A stretch of DNA of 64,000 bases from positions 23,830,001-23,894,000 of the forward strand of contig NC_060110.1 of the NCBI RefSeq assembly GCF_021155765.1, written 5' to 3'. Below, in pieces: positions 49,215 through 61,469 of the stretch. A model generated the notes under the pieces. The model worked only from the letters and a program-made list of their open reading frames with translations, ran no database searches and was not told the DNA's origin. Both the position numbers and the translations under genes were made by a program. The stretch's first letter is position 1, and every line of letters begins with the position of its first letter. This DNA is from Diprion similis. Lineage: Eukaryota; Arthropoda; Insecta; Hymenoptera; Diprionidae.

Positions 49215-51466
49215 GAGTACTCAATCTTATATTGTCCAGTGATTGGATGTTCAATGACAATCTGACATAATCCGAATCTGTAATACAAGATTGAAGCAAA
49301 GAATATTTATTCTTACTTCTCCTGTAGGGTTTTGGAACCTCTATATTTCTATTGATATGTTATGAGGCCGAAGTTAGTAACGATAGCGTAACGATACATT
49401 GGTGGAAAAAATTACTATTTTGCAATATTTTGTAGTTACTCTGAAGTGGTCAAGTTTTGAAAATATGAATTACCGCTTTGCCCTATTACAATTTACTGGA
49501 TTTCAAAGATTTCTAAAATTACTAAATAACGTGTTTTCTGAAACGTGAATTATTACAATAACACTACCGACCTCAGTTTCATGACATGTTAATTGTACGT
49601 AGGTGCTATCAGTTCCAAGCCATTGATGAACATGGTGCAATGCCATTTATAATTTTCATCTATGTAAACACATTTCCATACATATATTAACATTCATCGA
49701 CAGTTGTAAAACACGATTAGTTAACGTGTCTAACTTCATTCCAAAAAGTTTTCTACAGCTTTGTAACATAAAGAAAGCATTATTTCCTGTTCCAAAAGTT
49801 TGTTACACGAGAACGATATATTTGGAATTGCGTATTTTTAGCAATTTTACAAAATTCAAGGAAATAATATTAGTTACATGGGTTCCAATGATACATAGCA
49901 TACTGAGCTCTAGTTGGAAATGCTTTTCTGAAACCATAAACTATTAACATGTGTCACAAATTTCATGTGCAATGTCGTACGAAACAGCATATTTTAAAAG
50001 CAAGTTACGAATACAATATTTTTGTTGGGCACTGATAATTTTAGCTATACATTGAAGTATTGTAAAACTATCAGAAACAATATTTAGTGAAAGAGACCTT
50101 TCACTGGCACTGTGAGAGTTCTCTTAGAACAGTCAATATAAGGCATGAAATGACTTGTAAGTTCTCTGGAATGGTCTACTTGATTAAATATTGCAAAATT
50201 TATTTTCGTTACAAATGCTTTTCTTTAAATATTTTATCTGTGGTGTATATAATGGTATTAGGCATAATGTGAATAAACGAGAACTTGATCTGTTGTATAG
50301 AAAAATCACATTTAATCATCATACATAATCAATTCTTCTCAAGATGTAGGTGGGACAGCTAAGATGAAGCTTATGGCTAGATAAAAAATAACTTGTAAGT
50401 AATTTGACATTGTATATGATAGGATTTACACACACTGCTACAGAAAAAAGTCGTAGCAATTTGTTATTAAATTTTATTCGAATGCACTATTGTGCAGCAT
50501 CACTTACTGTAAATTACTTATGGACTTGAATTGATTGAATGTTCATACGTGATATCACATTACGCTACGCATAATAAAACTTTCATTGGGACCGGGCAGT
50601 TGCAAATGAAGCTTTGTGGTATAAAAGTCAATTGTTTACCTAAATTTTATTTTAACAAGTGTCATTATAATATTTTTGAAGCAGAATATACGTTCAACCC
50701 ATTGTTTGTAAAGAACCTCTAAAAAGTTGATGCATTTGTGGACAATTCCTAATTCAATCACATTATTATGACCCTATTCTATATGTAGTAGCCTAGATAT
50801 TTCATTTCAACTTTCTTTGTAAGAGGATTGGGTATTATTCAGCTTAAGAAACTTGCAAGAATACAGAAATAGCAACACAATGAATGTTTGAGCATTTAGA
50901 TACCTTTTGCCACAGTCGTATACTAAGGAATTATCCAACTTGGACCGAGGAACTATGATCGGCTCATTTGGATATACTTATAGGTTTGATTCTTGCAAGA
51001 ATCATCAGCATTTCAAGGTCATTATGATCTTCAATGGATTCAGGATTATGAAAATTTTTCTATTAATATATCCACGCTCCGACTTATTCGTATAAATTTT
51101 TTCTAATACTCAGTTTATTGGCATTGTCTAGTATCGCTTCATAAAAACCCAATTAAATTGGGTTGTTCAATTAATTTTTCTTGGATTAGAAGCAAATACA
51201 GATATTTGCACAGAACGATGAACACTAAGCAACAAATAATCAAATCCGAACTGTCAAGTAAATAATGTAAACAGATTCAACTTTTGTGTGTATGGCAAAG
51301 ATATAAATTGGCAGACTTGAGAAATTAGTATTCGGCAGGGTAAGAGTAATAGATTGAGTAATTTATTTCTTAGTGAAAGCATTTTATTCGATTAGATCAT
51401 GGTGTATTAGTGAGCTAATAGATATTCAGCTATCAATCGGCAGCCGTCTTAATGGTTATAAAAGTT
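49215..51466. other. Intergenic DNA between BLOC1S2 and Elongin C
   Basis: AT-rich with no recognised exon. Contains the family A element at 49361-49583 and presumably both 3' UTRs, since the two genes converge. Confidence 0.65.
49361..49583. mobile_element. TIR element family A, complete copy
   Basis: Left end TATGAGGCCGAAGTTAGTAA and right end ACCTCAGTTTCATGA form inverted termini. The interior shares GCTTTGCC and AATTTACTGGATTTC with the copies near 4070-4313 and 20950. It lies just downstream of BLOC1S2, possibly in its 3' UTR. Confidence 0.65.
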
Positions 51467-51472
51467 TTTATT
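51467..51472 (-). terminator. Candidate polyadenylation signal of Elongin C
   Basis: TTTATT on the + strand is AATAAA on the minus strand, about 520 bases past the Elongin C stop. Confidence 0.3.
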
Positions 51473-51993
51473 ATTATTAACGAATTTATAATCTTTACAT
51501 AAAAGCATTTGTTCTTAAATCCGTAAATGAATTTGATACTGTGAACAAAGCATTAAAATAAATTTGTTACTCGCGTTGGCTATGTTCCAACAGACACAGT
51601 TTTGCATGAAATATTAATATTGGCTCACATGTATACATACAGAGGATCAGGCATTAATGAAACAAATAAATTTTAGCACTTCAACCAGTTCTGCATGATT
51701 CAAATTCAGACGTGATAACTTGATGTGAAACCTTATGCCTAGACATAATGATAATTCATCGAGCACTTCAGACTGACAGGGTTCATGTAAGGTCGAAGTC
51801 TTAGGCTAATCTCTTCCAGGTTTACTTCGATGTGCAGCACTCTTCTCTGTGTCATCATATCCCGTTATTAAGTATTAATCTGATAAATTTCGTTAAGTAT
51901 CTAGAGTTCAAATCTACATCGACGAGCCCTGAGTAATCCGATCACGACCCTGGATGTTTCTCCGACGCATTGAGTTTCAGTTGGTAGTATTAT

Positions 51994-53126
<1,133 letters not shown>

Positions 53127-53885
53127 TTCTCACGAAGCTGGTGGTTCACAGATAAACTACGAAAAAGACAATACATAGTATTATTAGTCATCAGTTTTCG
53201 ATAAATCTGAGGTTAGGAACTTGTATAGTCTTCTGCAGCAAACAAAAGTCAAACAATTTTCTCAGTAACGAGCCTTGAAGAAATAAAACTAAGGAGACAA
53301 GACTTGACATTTTTCCTGATAATTTGTTACCCGAATAATATACCAGCTTACAATATTTTGTACACCTTACGCGCTAATGAAAATGAACGAACGAAACGTC
53401 AGTACAGTCAATCACCCCACAGTCACAAGGACTGATGTCCTATAAGGCCGTGTGCTAATGTACTGAATTTCAGCTGGTTCCATTCGTTTCGTTTCACGCT
53501 CTTTGGATGCTTTTGATTTTCTTTGAGAGCGCAACACAGACCAATCAGGTTCTGACAATCGGTTACTCCACCAACCACTGGTAGCAGCACTGGATGATAC
53601 CATTGAATCTGAAGCATATTTTTCTTTAAAAAATCGCAACAAAACAGGCTAATCGCTTTGAATTTATTCGGAAAAAGTTTTGCCGAATTTAAATTTCGCT
53701 AGAAACAATTTATTTGGACGATAGATCGACGTAGTTTTGCGAGAGTGAACGATTGCACTAGTATAAACTATAAAGTTGCTGCGAACGGCGGATCAAAAGT
53801 TTCGGTTGAAAAACAGCGGAATCCCGTAATTTTATTTTATTATATTTATCAATCTGCCCATATTTTTATTTCGAATTGGAAAACC

Positions 53886-53995
53886 GTTAAGGCGGTGCTC
53901 TGATCGATTTTAACGTATCCATACATTTTCATTTGACGCAGAAATGAAGAAATGGCATAAATTCTACGAATTCACTGTTGCAATTTCGTCGAATC
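53886..53995 (+). mobile_element. TTAA-ended element family B, copy 3 (fragment)
   Basis: GTTAAGGCGGTGCTCTGATC followed by GATTTTAACG, then TTCATTTGACGCAGAAATGA and GGCATAAATTC, the same order as in the copies at 12425 and 30064. The right end is not defined. Confidence 0.55.
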
Positions 53996-54097
53996 GAGAC
54001 TCTGTTCCCTTATATTCTTCAGACAACGCTTATGCTCTGTTCAAGGCATCTAATTGCTCTTGTCTAGATACGGTACTGGCCCAAAGGAACACCGGCG

Positions 54098-54105
54098 TTG
54101 GCGCG
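54098..54105 (+). promoter_or_regulatory. E2F-like site near DSCC1
   Basis: TTGGCGCG matches the E2F core. E2F control would suit a replication-phase gene such as DSCC1. Single short motif, so weak evidence. Confidence 0.3.
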
Positions 54106-54137
54106 TTTACTGTACACATGATTTCGTTCATACGAGC

Positions 54138-54178
54138 ATGCCAAGATACGCGCTATGGCAGGTGTCAAAGAGAAGTAG
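54138..54178 (+). CDS. DSCC1: DSCC1 coding exon 1 (predicted)
   Basis: ATG, MPRYALWQVSKRS, then donor AGTAG|GTTAAA. Chosen because exon 2 starts with one base needing a two-base carry-over and this is the nearest exon that supplies it. The donor is mediocre. Confidence 0.5.
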
Positions 54179-56533
54179 GTTAAAGGAACCGGTAAATCAG
54201 TGAAGTAAATTATGAAATTTAATTCACTGCCTACTTTGTTTATACATTAACATAAACAGGTACAGACGAACAGCGGATGACGTACAGAAGGTGATAACTC
54301 TGTCAAAACTCGACGAATCGGAACTGACCGGAATAACCCAGGTCCTGCAGTTTTCACCGGAAAGCGATGAAACTTCGCACATTAAGTTACTTGAATTAGA
54401 TTCTCATTTGTTACAAGCTGTTAAAGAAGGTGACAGGTGTGTAACTATTCATTGTATCAAAGTTATTTCAAATTCGATTCACAGAAGAAAATAAAAGTAC
54501 ATTCTGTGTGAATGGTCGGGCAGTGAGTACAATTTGCAAAAGAGACCGTTTGTTGTGTCATAAACCCATTATCTTCTACTTAGTATCAAATTTCAGCCTA
54601 ACTTTCCGAGGTTCTGAAGAAGAATCGGTCGTACTTTGTTCTACAAACAGAACATACGACTTACAGGAAGCTGAAACCTCGAATTCTTTGCTGCTTGTCC
54701 CAGATTGCAAATTTTCCAAAGAGACAGGTTCAAGTGCAGAGACTTGTAGAATCTTGCAAGAAACAACAGTCAAGGGTGTTTTTTATACGTATTATGAGGT
54801 ATATTACCAGTTACTACCTATGATATGTTTTTCTTCGTTTTTACCCTTTGGTCAATCTGTTTAATTGAGACACTAATGATATACGTACATGCAGGTTGCC
54901 CAATGCAGACCACGCCTGAATAAGCTCCACAAGGTGTTAGCATCCTCGGCATTCAATGGGAAAGAGTATGAGAGCCTCGTGGACCAAACGACATTGTACA
55001 ATTGGGAAAAGCTCGTTCAAGAGATACAGGCCAGTGAGGATGAGCTCAGAGAGGCACTGTCCAGTTACTTGATTGTCAACATTAATGGTTAGATTATTAT
55101 TAGCTTGTATGTAAATTTTCGGGTAAATACAAAATAATACTGTTATATAAAAATAGGCCAGCTCCAGTTGGAAAACAGTTTTTTAAATTTGATACTGAAA
55201 AAGGTAGATTGGAGCGAAAGAGCACCAGTATCGCTAGTGCTTGTCCACTACCTAGAACTACTGCTTCAACAAGTAATTGGTTTATTGTAATTTATCATCC
55301 AAGGTTACTTACGGTCTTTGACGTTTGAGTACGAGACACGTGCGCTGTCACTGATGCTTGATTTAATAGACGAAAATTCTTGGGAAACGGACGAAATAGA
55401 TAAGGAGATAACATTCTCTTTGCTGGAGGAATTTATACCAGATTCTGTTTTTCAAGTTTTATTTCATGCCTATGCCGAGCCTAGTGGAAAAACCAAAGAA
55501 AATGGGGAATTGTTATTCAGGTTGGTAGTTCATATGCCAAAGTAATACGTGCAGATAATATTGTTTTGTTACCTAGAACCTTCCTTTGGGTTAGGATTAA
55601 GTTTCCCTGGGATGTTCTAAAATTTGACTGCATTCATTGAATGCGTTTTTTTCTTCATAAATCAGTTATAGTGTGTCATTCTAGGTACAATGAAGAGAAG
55701 GTCTGCAAATTCCTTGCCAAAGTACTCTTAGCAGCATCACCTGTCAACACATATGATGAGTTTATGGAAGCTTGGAGAATAGGAACTCCGGAATGTAGGT
55801 TTTGTAACAATACACGAAGTATTTTGTTAGTAGAGTGATATAATTCTTCTGTTCATAGTAGGAAATAATAGTACTGCATCACAAGTAAAGCCTTATTATA
55901 TTCTGTTAATATTATTATAACAACGAATGTCTTTTTCTTCTATAAAACATACTTTGGTTTATCATTGCATTGTGAAACAGATATATTTATTATCGATACG
56001 GAAAATATTTTAGGTATGGAACCCAAAGACTCGTGGTTAGGTGGTATAGCACTGATTGTTTTCAATACTCGAAAAAACGTTAAAGAAATCGTCTCGTATC
56101 CGGCAGTAGACTTGCCTGATGGGATCAATCAAAGATTTGAGGAGCTCTTCAAAACAAAGGAAAAATGGACAATTGAAGAAATCACACCTTATATTATGTG
56201 AGTAACTGCGAATAGAATATAAATCACAAAATTTTTCTGTGTCATATGAAAAGTTAGAAAATAGTAATTTTCAAACTTGTATATTTCTAGGAAAGCATTT
56301 AGAATCATCATAACACAACTCTCACAACTTGATGTTGATGGGATAAAATTTCAGCTTGATTTTAAGTCCAATATTCAGTGATGGCAGTCGATCGGTGTGA
56401 TTTGATAAGTGTATTTTCTTATTTCAGCGATTTAACAACAAATAAAACCAACGTTAATGGCTTGTTGACCAAATATGCTAGATCCTCGATGTCGAATGGT
56501 ATCAAGTATTACAGTTCAAAGCACTGTAAGTGA
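54138..56533 (+). CDS. DSCC1: DSCC1/DCC1, sister chromatid cohesion subunit of CTF18-RFC
   Basis: Subunit of the alternative clamp loader CTF18-RFC (with CTF8 and CTF18), which loads PCNA and supports cohesion at replication forks in the nucleus. Exons: 54138-54178, 54260-54436, 54597-54798, 54895-55087, 55304-55520, 55685-55794, 56014-56197, 56428-56533. All phases agree; 409 residues (human 393). Recognisable blocks: RRTADDVQKVITLSKLDESE (human KRTRDEVDATLQIAKLN), VLCSTNRTYDLQEAETSNSL, CRPRLNKLHKVL, IQASEDELREAL, NGYLRSLTFEYE, QRFEELFKTKEKWTIEEITP and GLLTKYARSSMSNGIKYY. The C-terminal part corresponds to the winged-helix region that binds CTF18/Pol epsilon and DNA. The first exon is the least certain; the frame at 54260 has no upstream ATG without splicing. 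Confidence 0.9.
54260..54436 (+). CDS. DSCC1: DSCC1 coding exon 2
   Basis: After TAAACAG; YRRTADDVQKVITL to AVKEGD, donor ACAG|GTGTGT. In-frame TGA at 54213 rules out unspliced extension. Confidence 0.85.
54597..54798 (+). CDS. DSCC1: DSCC1 coding exon 3
   Basis: LTFRGSEEESVVLCSTNR to GVFYTYYE, the most conserved block of the N-terminal half. Confidence 0.92.
54895..55087 (+). CDS. DSCC1: DSCC1 coding exon 4
   Basis: VAQCRPRLNKLHKVL to SSYLIVNIN, donor AATG|GTTAGA, phase 1. Confidence 0.9.
55304..55520 (+). CDS. DSCC1: DSCC1 coding exon 5
   Basis: After TCCAAG; YLRSLTFEYETRALSLM to GELLF, donor TTCAG|GTTGGT. Confidence 0.9.
55685..55794 (+). CDS. DSCC1: DSCC1 coding exon 6
   Basis: After ATTCTAG; YNEEKVCKFLAKVLLAASPV to AWRIGTPE, donor GAAT|GTAGGT. 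Confidence 0.9.
56014..56197 (+). CDS. DSCC1: DSCC1 coding exon 7
   Basis: After TTTTAG; MEPKDSWLGGIALIVFNTR to EKWTIEEITPYI, donor TTAT|GTGAGT. Confidence 0.92.
56428..56533 (+). CDS. DSCC1: DSCC1 coding exon 8 (terminal)
   Basis: After ATTTCAG; DLTTNKTNVNGLLTKYARSS to YYSSKHCK and TGA. The stop codon overlaps a GTAAGTGA donor consensus (see findings). Confidence 0.85.
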
Positions 56534-56715
56534 TATTTTTACTGGGATTGGCAATAGGCTTGTTGGTGAAGTTGGATGATTCCAAAAATCCGGCAAAATT
56601 TGCCCAGGGATGAAGAAAAATACACATACACACACACCGAGATAACTCGAGAAAAGAGAACAAAACTTTGTTCAAATCATATGCATAATTTATTTTGCAT
56701 GTATTCATAATACAT

Positions 56716-56721
56716 AATAAA
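56716..56721 (+). terminator. Candidate polyadenylation signal of DSCC1
   Basis: AATAAA 183 bases past the DSCC1 stop. Confidence 0.55.
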
Positions 56722-59700
56722 CATTTACACAAATTTACAAATATTTTTTAAATGAGATTACAGTTTATGCAATTCCAATACTTCATTCAATTGTTGGTTA
56801 CGTGAATATGTATTTTAGCAATTTTTCTGCTTCCTCATTTTTCTTTGTTATAGTTTTGCTAAAATTGGATAGAGAAAGCATGTAGTCTTATTATTAGCTT
56901 TAACAACCTACGCTGATTAGTTATTGTTCGTACGGCCATCTGGCATCCGTTAAACTAATCACTTTGGTTTTATTCACTTTTATTTTACGTCTTCTGTAGC
57001 CCAAAAAGTGCTGCATGCTCAGGATGTTGGACTTTGCCTCTACTGGATGTGTATTGCCTATTTGCGATCGCCTCAGGGTCTGACACTTGTTTGCTTATGG
57101 TTGGAACCTCGAAATAATGCAGATGTTCACCATAATTTGTTCGGGGATGAAATCTGAACCTTTGCGTGTAAAAAACACTTAGATGTCTCTCGTAAGAGAG
57201 CACCAATAGATTTCGAGTTATCATGCTACCACTAGAAGTTCGGGATTTCCAAATGTCAGAAATGTATACTTGCTAAGTAGTTACGGTGTTTTACATAAAT
57301 TAACGATGTACGAACATTCGTTGCGGCGGTGTGATATATTGCATTGCTGTGAAAGCAGCTAGATATCGTCATCAAGACCAGATCAATGTGTATTGAAATT
57401 TCAGTATATCCGTAGACACTTCTACAGTAGGAGAATGCAATTAATATTACAAGAATCTGTAAATTATTCTGTTAAGCATCTTATTCAACGTAAAATTAAA
57501 TAAATTTACATTCTTACGAATTATAAAGTCACTTTGTAATATTTTGTTACATTATGAAGAAGTAAAATGTCTTTTTATAAATGAAAAATGAATATATAGA
57601 TTAGGGTGTTTTAGAAAAAAATAATTTTCCATTTTCCATTTTCCATTGTGGCACCTCCTACAAAGTTTGTTTAAGTTAAAAGTAAGATTCTGTCAAAAGA
57701 TGAGCATTCTACGTTATGTAGAACACTATGCTCGATTGATTTTGCACCTTTTGTTTTTACATATTTTGAATTTGTGAAGATACACGTTGTAGTACTTCAA
57801 TTATTGTTTCTTTCCCAACATTTATATTCAACCCAAAGATCGTGACCCATAACAGTAAAATATATCAACCCGGAATTTTATTCTCCTAAATTAAGAGTCC
57901 GCATTAAATTATAACTATTTTATGAGATTAATTAATGATGAAAAGGTCGTCAGATACACTTGTTAAACATGATCTAGAAACTTTATAATATTACAAGTGA
58001 TGTAAGCAATAAAAAAAAATTTCATTCGCAATACATGAATTTAAAAAAATTTATGAAAGTGAAAAATCAACTGCGCCCGATCTTCCACATAGCGTAGATC
58101 GCTCATTTTTTCACAGAATCTGTTTTTTAACCCAACCAAACTTTTTAAGGGCTGCCATGATGGATAATAGAAAATTGTTTTTTTCTGAAAACACCATAAT
58201 ATAGATACTATTACATTATTTTCATTAATACTGCATTGAGTTGTGATGCCTCTCGACGGACTTGATTTATTTATTTTTTTTTTATATATACAATGTAGCA
58301 ATTAATCACCTGACTTCTCAAATATCGATGCAGTATTGACAAATAATAAGTAAAACTAGTTCCTATAAGTTATCAGACATGATACTCTTACAATAGCTTT
58401 AAATTACGTACAATTCACTATATCAATTTCGAACAGTAACATTTGTTTAAACCTTTCGATTTTTACAAAAAAACATTGTCATAATTATCATTTATTCTTT
58501 TTGTAATCATAATAATCATAAATACTACAATAATCGCAATCTTCAGCGTTTACTTACAGACACAGACATGGGTGATCCTAAAAGATCGCAACTCTCTATA
58601 CCACTGGGTTCCTTGTAAAAATACAAGAATGAAATTTGTAATGCATTATTATATACCTATGTATGTGAAAGGATAAGTTCAATTCTGTTATAAAATTGGG
58701 CAATGGAAACAGCTTTCATTATGAAATTTTCAATCCCTCGAAATATGTTTATTCGTCATTTTTCTACATATTTAGAAGGAATCCACTGGTAAAGGGAAGT
58801 ATGCTCATTCTGGATCACTAAATGTATCAATATTATCCATTACTTAGCATTGAATCCTAATCGTCTTTGAATACAACTTTAAGTCAGAAAATATAATGTA
58901 CTAAATGCAAGAATACATGTACTTGGATTACTTCTCAATATCTAACTTTTCGCACTAATCTTTTTCAAATAAAGTAAAGCAAACTCACTCTTAGTACAAA
59001 ATCCATTGCGCAAAGCGGAGTATTGAATGACTCGATAGTTCAATTGCTCCTAATTGCTTAGCGAATTACGATATTTTGATATTAGGATGCTTATAGTAGC
59101 ACAATATCTAGCTTTTGTATGAGAAGCATAAAAATAAGCGTATGAGATTTATTGGCCAATACCGCCAATACCTACACGGAATGATATTTAAAAATGTGAC
59201 GACTCTGGTAGTAGCGATTAATTTATACTCCTGAAAGTGATATAATAGTGTTGTTACATAGGCCGCTTCAATTCCGTATTCATGGACTGTCGACCAAGAT
59301 GCTTATCCTTGTTTTCGACTGCGAATCAAAGATAATTTTTCTAGTATTCGTTTAAATAGATTGATCACTGCCAAATGTACTTAGTTTCATTTTTTCCCGT
59401 ATTATAAAATACTGGTGTACTAATCGTGGTCATAAAGGCATGACAATGAATAATATTCAATTCGTAATAATCCCAATATTTCACAATAAATATATTTCTC
59501 TTGGCACTTGAATTTTTATTTAGCAATTGTTATTCGTTTGTTTACCGCTACTGGTCAGTTACATACTCGTGATTTGGACATTCATTTTTCTGCTAATGTT
59601 ACCAAAAATATGGACGCAAGCAAGTAATTCGAGTTAACGTAACGGAAACAATTTTCTATAAAAATGTTTTGAAGGCTCATATCGAAGTAACAAATTTATT

Positions 59701-61029
59701 CCTAAAAATTTCCATTCTTGTCACGTTATTTTTCTGTTAACGGAAAATTAAATTCTTTATCCTCGTCATGTTTCTGCTCCAAAAGTTTGACGATTTTCCA
59801 ATTGTGTGAGAAATTGCTGTCATAGGAGGAACAAATACGATTAGAAGTTTTGTAAAAATATTTCTTACAGGATCTGTCAACTCTCCGAATATTCATTCAG
59901 ATTCCGCTTATATTGCAACAAGTACATGCCAGTCAGATATCTGTAGGATCTCACTACGAATGAACTTCTTCGACTTAGTTGTACACATAATTGTGCGGGT
60001 GGCATTATTTTTCTACTTAACAAAACTTTATTAGTCACGCATAGACATTTTTGTTTCTTTACTTTCATAAAAAATTTGGTTTTAAAAACAAACTTGTAAA
60101 ATTGTAAAGTTTATAAAACTGAGTCATGTACTGCAACTGACGATGGGCGTGTTTTTACAAACAGGTACGTTTTCACTTTTATTTACGTATGATTAGTAAT
60201 ACCTCGAGCTATCCTTCATCTGGCAAAAAACAATAGTAAACTTTTGCTCCTGAGTATATTACACACATCCATGAAGGTGTGGATAGTCATTGAAATGTAA
60301 TTTTCCTTCTACGTGTTCAATCAAGTCGCGTGAGTTTTACTATTTTCATTAATTGTACGTACAGGTATTTGCGCAACTCTGTCAGATATATCTGAGCTAC
60401 CGTTTCTACTCCCTTTGATACCGCAAACAAGCTCGCACACATAGTAAGTTTAGCTACGTTTCTCTTTTTTAAATTACAAAAATGTCTCAGCCTACTGAAA
60501 TATGTGCAATGAAAAATGATCTAGTTATTCTCTGCACATGATATTATTACAGTCAATTTGCACGATGATCCTAGAATTTTGGAGTTGCAAGTTTAACATA
60601 GGTAGCTATGAATTCGTATTTGCTAAAAAATCTTCCTAAAACTAGACTAATAAATACAATCCTCTCTATAAGTACGCACGGACAAAAGGTTTCGTATTGA
60701 AAAGTATAAAAGAGCTAAGAAGCAGGAACACTGATCATATGTGAGAATGCTATTTGAAGGACATAAACTTAGTAGTTACTGCCTAGCGATTATCTGCATA
60801 CAAACTAAGTCTGTCACACTCTTTCCTGCAACAAATTCAAATACACTAATTAGTATAAAGTATTGGTATATTCAACAGAAATATACAAATATTAAAGTTT
60901 TAAATATCTTTTATAGATAGTTTTAATTCTTTTAGTCGCCAGCTTAAAACAGCTTCTTTTAGATAGATTAAATTTTTGAATTTCTAAAGAGACAGTGAAA
61001 TATTTACTAACTCGGAAATTTCTGAATCT
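56722..61029. other. Intergenic DNA between convergent DSCC1 and FAK
   Basis: AT-rich and mostly featureless. A higher-complexity patch at about 56956-57224 has open frames on both strands without recognisable family. A three-copy TTTTCCA tandem repeat lies at 57625-57645. Confidence 0.6.
57625..57645. repeat. TTTTCCA tandem heptamer, three copies
   Basis: Three perfect head-to-tail copies. Confidence 0.9.
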
Positions 61030-61035
61030 TTTATT
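61030..61035 (-). terminator. Candidate polyadenylation signal of FAK
   Basis: AATAAA on the minus strand, 93 bases past the FAK stop at 61128. Confidence 0.5.
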
Positions 61036-61127
61036 TACCGATTGATCGATCACGGATGTTTGACAGCAGTCTTCAATTTTGTAAACGGAATTATTAGTTG
61101 TTCACCTGGATTATAGTTGTCCTGTTG

Positions 61128-61469
61128 TTAGCTGTCATTTGGTGGTGTTTCGTTGGATGTTTCAATGTATGTTTCATTCTGAGCTGCAAACATGGAAGAA
61201 GATTGGTTGGCAACTGCAGTTCCACCCACATGACTCGAATGTATGACTGGTGTAGCTGACTGGACTATGCTACAAGAAACCGGAACCAACGGCGGAAGAT
61301 TAGCCAGATTGCCAGGAATCCCCATATTACACGAAAGGGATGGCCTCTTTCTCTCCAAACTATTAGTCGCCATTTGTCTTCTTGCTGTCGAATTACGTTC
61401 CAAACTGTTCGTAACCATGTGATGTCTTCTTTCTATTGTAGAATTGCAACTAACATCTGATTGACTATC
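61128..61469 (-). CDS. Fak: FAK terminal exon (post-FAT tail)
   Basis: After TTCCAG; DSQSDVSCNSTIERRHHM to NETPPNDS and TAA. Contains two TNSLER copies. Confidence 0.85.
   Translation of the reverse strand, partial: DSQSDVSCNSTIERRHHMVTNSLERNSTARRQMATNSLERKRPSLSCNMGIPGNLANLPPLVPVSCSIVQSATPVIHSSHVGGTAVANQSSSMFAAQNETYIETSNETPPNDS

Larger units (their letters stand above)
53127..54137. promoter_or_regulatory. Shared upstream region of EloC and DSCC1
   Basis: The two start codons face away from each other 1.0 kb apart, suggesting a bidirectional promoter. It contains a 63-codon minus-strand frame (53412-53603), a family B element fragment (about 53886-53995) and an E2F-like TTGGCGCG (54098-54105), 32 bases before the DSCC1 start. 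No TATA box recognised. Confidence 0.45.

Noticed and set aside
53944-54183. 79-codon + frame overlapping the proposed DSCC1 first exon
   Set aside because: It begins inside a family B element and is in a different frame from DSCC1.
56291-56381. Possible extra DSCC1 exon after a TTTCTAG acceptor
   Set aside because: It has no fitting open phase and exons 7 and 8 already join perfectly and match the family.
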